Origin: Thermomicrobiales bacterium
Lineage (GTDB): Bacteria > Chloroflexota > Chloroflexia > Thermomicrobiales > UBA6265
Length of the DNA stretch: 9,132 bases
Assembly (NCBI GenBank): GCA_025937615.1
Contig: JAICRA010000041.1
Span: forward strand, 1 to 9,132
Reading direction: 5' to 3'
Positions 1 to 4,565 of this stretch are shown here, in pieces. Position numbers and translations under genes: made by a program. The notes under the pieces are model-generated. The model saw only the letters and a list, made by a program, of their open reading frames with translations, was not told where the DNA came from and did no database searches. The first letter of the stretch is position 1. Each line of letters begins with the position of its first letter.

Positions 1-348
1 ACCCATGAGCTCCGTGAACTTCCGCCCCTTTTGGTTATTCTCGGCGGAATGTTGCTGCAGCGTGTAATACGTCGACACAAATGCGTCGTAGGGATCGCGA
101 ACGATCGTCACCACGTGCGCGGGAACGGCATCGAGCGCGTCAGCGACCTCCGGCGCGTAGTCGTAATGCTGATGAAAGATGGTCTCGTCGGGAAATCGGT
201 TGGCCGTGAGCCAGGACGTAAGTGCCTGGAGGTCGGGACGTTCGGGAGTCTCGAAGTTTCGCAACCACCGAAGCCCATAGGCACGGCCCAGCAGACACTT
301 CAGCCACATGTTGCCGGTCTTTGGTGGACCAGCGATGACGATCCTCAC
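1..348 (-). CDS. Sulfotransferase, partial (C-terminus beyond left edge)
   Basis: The N-terminal 116 residues of a PAPS-dependent sulfotransferase, which moves a sulfuryl group from PAPS to a hydroxyl or amine, here probably on a glycan. The 5'-phosphosulfate loop lies right at the N-terminus (GPPKTGNMWLK, residues 7-17). The 3'-phosphate motif follows at about 81-93 (TIVRDPYDAFVST). I chose the GTG at 348 because an in-frame TGA lies only nine codons upstream and GGAG sits 8 bases before it. The gene has no N-terminal beta-sandwich module, unlike the two sulfotransferases upstream. The loop reads TGNMW where the commonest form is SGTTW, an allowed but less usual variant. It begins 60 bases after the 433-residue sulfotransferase and is probably co-transcribed with it. 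The acceptor is unknown. The family call is firm, but completeness cannot be judged. Confidence 0.88.
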   Translation of the reverse strand, partial: MRIVIAGPPKTGNMWLKCLLGRAYGLRWLRNFETPERPDLQALTSWLTANRFPDETIFHQHYDYAPEVADALDAVPAHVVTIVRDPYDAFVSTYYTLQQHSAENNQKGRKFTELMG

Positions 349-356
349 TCTGCTGT

Positions 357-360
357 CTCC
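357..360 (-). promoter_or_regulatory. Ribosome binding site of the partial sulfotransferase
   Basis: GGAG on the minus strand, 8 bases before the GTG at 348. It supports GTG as the start codon, because no ATG precedes the sulfotransferase loop in this frame. Confidence 0.6.
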
Positions 361-408
361 AGGCGGGCCGGTTCACGCGAGCTCATAGCGGAGTCACTTG
401 CGAGACCA

Positions 409-1710
409 TCAGACCTGGTAGCCAAATTGTTCCAGGACATCGCTGAAGGCGCTAGTGGCGACAGCTTGCAATTCGGGAGAGAGCGAGGATTTCCACCGGC
501 CGAGAGAGGTCGAAACCTCACTGCTGGTCAGGTGACGCTTCATTTCCGGATTCTCGGCCGATGCCCGATCGATCATACCGTCGATCGTCGCTTCTGACGC
601 GTCAAGCTCGAGATAGGTCAACACCCCTTGCAGGATCTCCGCAGGCCGGGTGATCAGGTCCTCATAGCGGATCAGATGCGCGCGATCCATGCGCTTTGGC
701 CATGAGCGACTGAGATTCCGAATAGTGCTATTGCGCAGAAACGTCGCGAAGTCGGCGTCAGATTCGATGTGCGCGGGTCCAAAGGCGCGACGCCCGAACT
801 TCTCGTTGTAGGCGAGCATGGAGCTGAAAACATCGCGAAAATCGCGAACCAGAAAAACTTCTTTCGCCGTTGGATAGAGCTCCCAGACGAGCCAGGGAAG
901 GTTGTCGGCGCGGTGCTTCTCCGCCATGTACTTCGCATTGGACTGACCCTGGCCGGCCGCGATGCGCAGATAGGTCTCCTCAGCGCTACGCTGGCAGAAT
1001 CGGGCGAGATCTTCGATATAGTCGCGACCCATCCACTCCTCAAGACCGGGCGTCACCGTGATCGGCTCGGGGTAGAACGGGTTGTAGCCCACCCATTGCT
1101 TGTTGGTCTGGAAGCGGTCGGCCTGTCCTGAATGATACGGATCTCGCGGCTCGGACAAGGTCTTGAGCATGTGCCACCAGTAGCGAGCCGTGCGCAACTC
1201 GTACGGATGCCAGCGATGGACGACGATCTCCGGGTGCTCAGAGAGGAGGCGCATCATCCATGTCGTCCCGGCGCGCCCCATTGTCGTAAGCATCAGTGGT
1301 TGCAACCGTGGCTCGAACCCGGACTGGACTGGTTGATGACGTAGCGCGATGCCGCCCAATCGCGCTCTTGTGCCATCAGCGAGCACCGCGCGCACTTGGA
1401 GATCGGCTCCTGGTTCGAGACCGATCACGCTCACCCAGGTGCGAAACCCGCTCGTTCCGGCACCGAGAGAATTCGGGTAATCCCGAGCGACGTCAGGGCG
1501 CTCCCGGTCCAGCGGGGTCTTGCGGACGACGGCGCCACCCTGATGAATTTCGATCTCCTGGACCGGTTGGTCAATTCCCAGGACCCATCCGGCAAGCTCG
1601 ATATCGTAGACATTGCGACCGCCGATGCGTGGAGCATCGATGGAAAACGCGCGAATCTTGTCCGGCTGGGGCGCACCGAATTCGATGTCGTCGACTTCGA
1701 CTAGCGCCAT
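409..1710 (-). CDS. Sulfotransferase with N-terminal beta-sandwich module
   Basis: A 433-residue PAPS-dependent sulfotransferase, closest in style to the Sulfotransfer_3 type. Residues 1-125 form an accessory beta-sandwich module: AGWVLG at 40-45, ERPDVARDYP at 70-79, SGF at 87-89 and ADG at 111-113. The catalytic domain starts near residue 137. Its 5'-phosphosulfate loop is TTMGRAGTTWMMRLL (142-156), its 3'-phosphate motif is VFLVRDFRDVFSS (285-297), and RYEDL at 348-352 and GRWKSSLSPE at 404-413 are typical late motifs. I chose the ATG at 1710 because AGGA lies 11 bases upstream and the module begins at once. A GTG at 1755 would only add 15 unconserved residues. The gene follows a 168-base gap and precedes another sulfotransferase. 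It probably sulfates the glycan built by the upstream glycosyltransferases; the acceptor sugar is unknown. Confidence 0.88.
   Translation of the reverse strand: MALVEVDDIEFGAPQPDKIRAFSIDAPRIGGRNVYDIELAGWVLGIDQPVQEIEIHQGGAVVRKTPLDRERPDVARDYPNSLGAGTSGFRTWVSVIGLEPGADLQVRAVLADGTRARLGGIALRHQPVQSGFEPRLQPLMLTTMGRAGTTWMMRLLSEHPEIVVHRWHPYELRTARYWWHMLKTLSEPRDPYHSGQADRFQTNKQWVGYNPFYPEPITVTPGLEEWMGRDYIEDLARFCQRSAEETYLRIAAGQGQSNAKYMAEKHRADNLPWLVWELYPTAKEVFLVRDFRDVFSSMLAYNEKFGRRAFGPAHIESDADFATFLRNSTIRNLSRSWPKRMDRAHLIRYEDLITRPAEILQGVLTYLELDASEATIDGMIDRASAENPEMKRHLTSSEVSTSLGRWKSSLSPELQAVATSAFSDVLEQFGYQV
1336..1695 (-). other. Beta-sandwich module, copy 4 (in 433-residue sulfotransferase)
   Basis: Residues 6-125 of the 433-residue sulfotransferase. 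It opens with VEVDDIEFGAPQPDKIRAF and then shows GWVLG, RPDVARDYP, SGF and VLADG. The opening strand and the core match copy 3 in the next gene upstream more closely than the two glycosyltransferase copies. The order GW, RPDVA, YP, GF, DG resembles Big_7-type bacterial Ig-like modules as I remember them. Binding to glycan is an inference. Confidence 0.6.
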
Positions 1711-1721
1711 TAACCTGGTTT

Positions 1722-1725
1722 TCCT
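1722..1725 (-). promoter_or_regulatory. Ribosome binding site of the 433-residue sulfotransferase
   Basis: AGGA in a purine-rich stretch (AGAAAGGAAAA), 11 bases before the ATG at 1710. The spacing is somewhat long. It favours the ATG over the GTG at 1755. Confidence 0.45.
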
Positions 1726-1747
1726 TTCTCTGTTCCCTGGCACACCG

Positions 1748-1768
1748 CCGGACACTCACCATATCCGG
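1748..1768 (-). promoter_or_regulatory. Small hairpin in the leader of the 433-residue sulfotransferase
   Basis: On the minus strand CCGGATA and TGTCCGG can pair as a 7-base-pair stem (one G-U pair) around a 7-base loop. It lies 37 bases before the ATG at 1710. It has no T-run, so it is not a terminator. A stem this short may arise by chance in GC-rich DNA. Confidence 0.2.
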
Positions 1769-1841
1769 TATACCCATCGTGCCGTGCGCCAGGCGAGGGC
1801 AGCGTCCAAACTCGGCAACCCTGACAGAGGAACGAGAGCGA

Positions 1842-1847
1842 TGTCAA
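1842..1847 (-). promoter_or_regulatory. Possible -35 box for an internal promoter
   Basis: A perfect TTGACA on the minus strand in the 168-base gap, 131 bases before the downstream start codon. The hexamers at the right distance for a -10 box are weak, so this is a tentative site only. Confidence 0.15.
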
Positions 1848-1878
1848 GGGAGAGCGCAAGGGCTGAGGCGAGAGGGCT

Positions 1879-3072
1879 TTAGCTCCAATCGGGGTCCCAG
1901 CCAAGGAGATCGGCCAGTCTGGCATTCAACGGAGCAAAGTGGTTGGATAACCGGCGACGGATCGCGGGATCGAGGGGCGGACCGGATGTCTGGTTGCGCG
2001 TCGTGAACGGGATCGGCACATCTGGATCGATCGCCAGAAACTCCATGACCTGAGTCAGCGCTTGCGCACTTCGCTTGTACAGATCCTCGCTGCGAACGAC
2101 CAGGATCTGCGCCCTAGGGAAGACGTGGAACCAGCGCTCGAGCTGCCGTGCATATTCGCCCCTAGCCACATAGCTGGCGTGCTTGTGCAGATCACTCACA
2201 TACGTGGGATCGCTGGCGAGCCGGGCTTCTTCGCCATTCAGCCGCTCCATCTCGGCATCGAGCGCAGCGGTGAAATCAAGCGTCTCGTCGCCACGTGAAC
2301 GCTCCAGGAGGAAATGGGAGTACGCCCGGTCGACCGGATTGCGGAGCAACACGATCGCTTTTGCCTCTGGCGCAATCTCCAGCAGTCGCTGTGGTGCGAG
2401 CGGGTGAAAGAGCGCGTAGGGGGTTGCTTCGCCAGTGATAACGTGCGGCGGAAGCTGGCGCGGAAATTGGCCGAGGTACCAGTCGAGACCGCGTGCGTAG
2501 CGGTCGGTGAGGAAATGGAGCTCCTTGGTCGCTGCGGCAACGACCTGTGGGTGGGCACCCAGGTAAGCGTGCAGCGAGGTCGTGCCGCCGCGTTGTGCGC
2601 CGATGATGATGAAATCGGGCGCTGCAACCACCCGGTTGCCCGGGTCCGGACGAAACGCATCATCCGCGACTCGCCCCCGGATCTGGGCGAGCCCGGTCGT
2701 TCCCCCATCCGCCAGGACGGCGTCGATGTCGATGTGCCAGATACGCCCACGTGGATCGATCGACACCCACGCCGAGAACCCGGAGGAGCCCGCATGGGGG
2801 TGGTCCGGGTAATCCGCCGCGACGTCGGGTCGGCGCACGCCGAGCGGATGGACGACGCGGTCCTGGCCTGAGCCAGAGGTACGTATGCCTCGAACAGATG
2901 CATTCCGCCCGATGACCCAGCCGATGACCTCTAGTCCTGGGCCGGGGGAACGATCACCGGGTCTTGGCTGATCGATGGCGAAGGCGACGATCGTTGCCGG
3001 GTCGGGAGAATCGAATTCGAGCGAATCCACTTCAATCCAAGTGGCGCAGCCGCGCCGAGAACCGGCGCTCAC
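1879..3072 (-). CDS. Sulfotransferase (NDST-like) with N-terminal beta-sandwich module
   Basis: A 397-residue PAPS-dependent sulfotransferase with the catalytic pattern of the heparan N-sulfotransferase-like branch of Sulfotransfer_1. Residues 13-134 form a beta-sandwich module (GWVIG 51-55, RPDVAADYP 81-89, SGF 97-99). The catalytic domain begins near 152, with the 5'-phosphosulfate loop IIIGAQRGGTTSL at 155-167, KELHFL at 183-188, GEATPYALFHP at 214-224, the 3'-phosphate motif LLRNPVDRAYSHF at 242-254 and GEYARQLERW at 305-314. I chose the GTG at 3072: it shares GTGA with the TGA stop of the upstream glycosyltransferase, a classic coupling overlap. An ATG at 3126 would lengthen the overlap and add 18 unconserved residues. 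No good ribosome site precedes 3072, which fits coupled re-initiation. The acceptor is unknown but is probably the cluster's polysaccharide. Confidence 0.88.
   Translation of the reverse strand: MSAGSRRGCATWIEVDSLEFDSPDPATIVAFAIDQPRPGDRSPGPGLEVIGWVIGRNASVRGIRTSGSGQDRVVHPLGVRRPDVAADYPDHPHAGSSGFSAWVSIDPRGRIWHIDIDAVLADGGTTGLAQIRGRVADDAFRPDPGNRVVAAPDFIIIGAQRGGTTSLHAYLGAHPQVVAAATKELHFLTDRYARGLDWYLGQFPRQLPPHVITGEATPYALFHPLAPQRLLEIAPEAKAIVLLRNPVDRAYSHFLLERSRGDETLDFTAALDAEMERLNGEEARLASDPTYVSDLHKHASYVARGEYARQLERWFHVFPRAQILVVRSEDLYKRSAQALTQVMEFLAIDPDVPIPFTTRNQTSGPPLDPAIRRRLSNHFAPLNARLADLLGWDPDWS
2671..3024 (-). other. Beta-sandwich module, copy 3 (in 397-residue sulfotransferase)
   Basis: Residues 17-134 of the 397-residue sulfotransferase. 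It opens with SLEFDSPDPATIVAFAID, then shows GWVIG, RPDVAADYP, SSGF and VLADGG. It shares its opening strand with copy 4, but not with the glycosyltransferase copies 1 and 2. Confidence 0.6.
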
Positions 3073-4565
3073 GGGGTTGGCGAAGAGGCTGGAAGAGCGC
3101 GGTGGCGCTCCCAGCAGATGCCCCATTTCTCTTCGAATCGTCCCTGATTCAGTTTAACCAGACGCATGTAGTCACCGGTCGGAAGCAGCTTGCCGATCGA
3201 CGCGTGGTAGGCATGGTGAACGTAGACTTCGGGAGTCCACGCCACCTGCAGTCCGGCAGCCTTGACGCGCAGCGCGTAGTCCTCGTCTTCGAACATCCCG
3301 ACCTCGTATCTCTCGTCCAGCGGACCGACGAGCTCATACGTATCACGGCGAAATGCAACGCAGAACATCATCGGCATGCGGATGGAAAGACGCACTCGCT
3401 CGTACTGCTCGCCCTGGGAGCGTGCCACCGCGCGGAACTCGCCATACGTCTGATACGGGATGTCGATTTGCGCCTCGTTACAGCTTCGGTTCGTCCCGGG
3501 ACCGATGAGTCCGATCGCGGGATCTTCGAGATGTCGGGCCAGTCGCGTGAGCCATCCGCGAGGAACCACGGTGTCGTTGTTCAGGAGGACGAGTATCTCG
3601 CCCGTGGCGGCAGCTAGACCCTGGTTGTTTCCCGGCCCGAACCCCGCGTTGTGGTCGTTCAGTATCACCTTGACGTTCGGAATGGACCCCGCGAGCTGCC
3701 GGAGCTCTTCGACGGTACCGTCGGAAGACGCGTTGTCGACCACAATGAGTTCATAGTTTGGGTAGTCCGTGTTCTCGAGCAGACTGGCTAAACACATTCG
3801 TGAAAAGGCGAGATTATCGTGGGTGAGAACAACTACGCTGGCCCGCGGCCACGATGCCCGGAGCGCTTTGTCGATCGCTGCCCAGCGTGCTGGCCACGGC
3901 AGGTCTTGGGGCAACGTGACGGCTTTCATTTCGTGCGCTTTGACACCGCTATCGGCGTCGAAGGTGACCCGCACATCGGCCTCGTCCTGCAGTGAGACGG
4001 GCGCGTTAGACGATGCGACGATGTGCCATCCCCAGCGATTGCGCACCTCACGCGCGATGCTGGTCTCAAGTGTCGCGGGAGCGAAAAAAACAGCGGCCTC
4101 GATCGCTTCTGACCGGCGGAGGGTGGAGAGTGTGTCGAGGAGAGAATCGGACCGCGCCGCGGGCGCGTTGACACGTTGGAGCCTCGGCGCCGCGGGTAGC
4201 TGACGATGGTCGTGCTTGCCGATATAGAAGACGCGATGTTCATGCCGCGCGAACTCGGCGGCGATGCGCGTTTCCCGATCATCGACCGCAGCATCTGAGA
4301 CGATATCTGAGACGATGATCATGTCGTAGCGAGCCAGATGGGGCGAGATTGGAGTCGACAAAGCCCGCTCTAACGTCGCCGCGGGCAACTCGGGCTCCCG
4401 GGCGCGGTCGCGGGCCGCGATCACCAGATCATCGGTCAGCAACGGCTTCACTGCTGGAGCTGTGCGGCCGCGCCGGCAGTTGCAGCCACGGTGGGGCTTG
4501 TTGCCAGGCGAGTCCGCAGACTTTATTGGAGAGGCTGACAATCCCATCTCCGGGTCAGACCGCAC
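3069..4565 (-). CDS. Family 2 glycosyltransferase with reduced GT-B-like N-terminal half
   Basis: A 498-residue glycosyltransferase that adds a sugar from a nucleotide donor to a growing surface glycan. The GT-A domain fills about 241-460: VVVLTHDN 244-251, VVDNASSDGT 275-284, NAGFGPGNNQGL 306-317, the metal-binding LLNNDT 327-332, the catalytic-base region MFEDEDYALR 424-433, and HHAYHAS 450-456. Residues 79-238 begin YDMIIVSDI and contain AAEFARHEHRVFYIG. This resembles the front of fused GT4-GT2 enzymes, but at about 160 residues it is too short for a full GT4. Residues 1-75 are low in structure, with a basic stretch at 25-34. I chose the GTG at 4565 because GGAG lies 7 bases upstream. It overlaps the previous gene by 11 bases. 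The donor and acceptor cannot be read from the sequence. Confidence 0.88.
   Translation of the reverse strand: MRSDPEMGLSASPIKSADSPGNKPHRGCNCRRGRTAPAVKPLLTDDLVIAARDRAREPELPAATLERALSTPISPHLARYDMIIVSDIVSDAAVDDRETRIAAEFARHEHRVFYIGKHDHRQLPAAPRLQRVNAPAARSDSLLDTLSTLRRSEAIEAAVFFAPATLETSIAREVRNRWGWHIVASSNAPVSLQDEADVRVTFDADSGVKAHEMKAVTLPQDLPWPARWAAIDKALRASWPRASVVVLTHDNLAFSRMCLASLLENTDYPNYELIVVDNASSDGTVEELRQLAGSIPNVKVILNDHNAGFGPGNNQGLAAATGEILVLLNNDTVVPRGWLTRLARHLEDPAIGLIGPGTNRSCNEAQIDIPYQTYGEFRAVARSQGEQYERVRLSIRMPMMFCVAFRRDTYELVGPLDERYEVGMFEDEDYALRVKAAGLQVAWTPEVYVHHAYHASIGKLLPTGDYMRLVKLNQGRFEEKWGICWERHRALPASSPTP

Larger units (their letters stand above)
1711..1878 (-). other. 168-base gap between two sulfotransferase genes
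   Basis: This is the only sizeable non-coding gap among the genes. No convincing ORF lies in it. It holds a TTGACA hexamer (1842-1847) that could be a -35 box, but the -10 candidates 17-18 bases downstream (TCAGGG or CAGGGT) are poor. A small hairpin lies at 1748-1768. No stem followed by a T-run is present, so I see no intrinsic terminator after the upstream gene. The gap may hold a weak internal promoter or simply be leader sequence. Confidence 0.4.

Noticed and set aside
345..386. 13-codon minus-strand ORF (ATG at 386) ending in a GTGA overlap with the partial sulfotransferase
   Set aside because: The overlap looks like a leader peptide arrangement, but no ribosome site precedes the ATG and the sulfotransferase has its own GGAG. 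Probably chance.
1711..1755. Upstream GTG start for the 433-residue sulfotransferase
   Set aside because: It adds 15 polar residues with no counterpart in the paralogous module. The ATG at 1710 has AGGA upstream.
1748..1768. Intrinsic terminator in the sulfotransferase gap
   Set aside because: The stem is short, has a G-U pair and is not followed by a T-run on the minus strand.
1296..2006. Plus-strand ORF of 236 codons spanning the 168-base gap
   Set aside because: It lies mostly antisense to two sulfotransferases, has a composition typical of a shadow frame, and shows no domain.
3073..3126. Upstream ATG start for the 397-residue sulfotransferase
   Set aside because: It adds 18 unconserved residues and lies deep inside the previous gene. 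The GTGA overlap at 3072 is a better start.
2314..3617. Plus-strand ORFs of 185 and 217 codons
   Set aside because: They are antisense to the 397-residue sulfotransferase and the 498-residue glycosyltransferase, with no recognisable motif.
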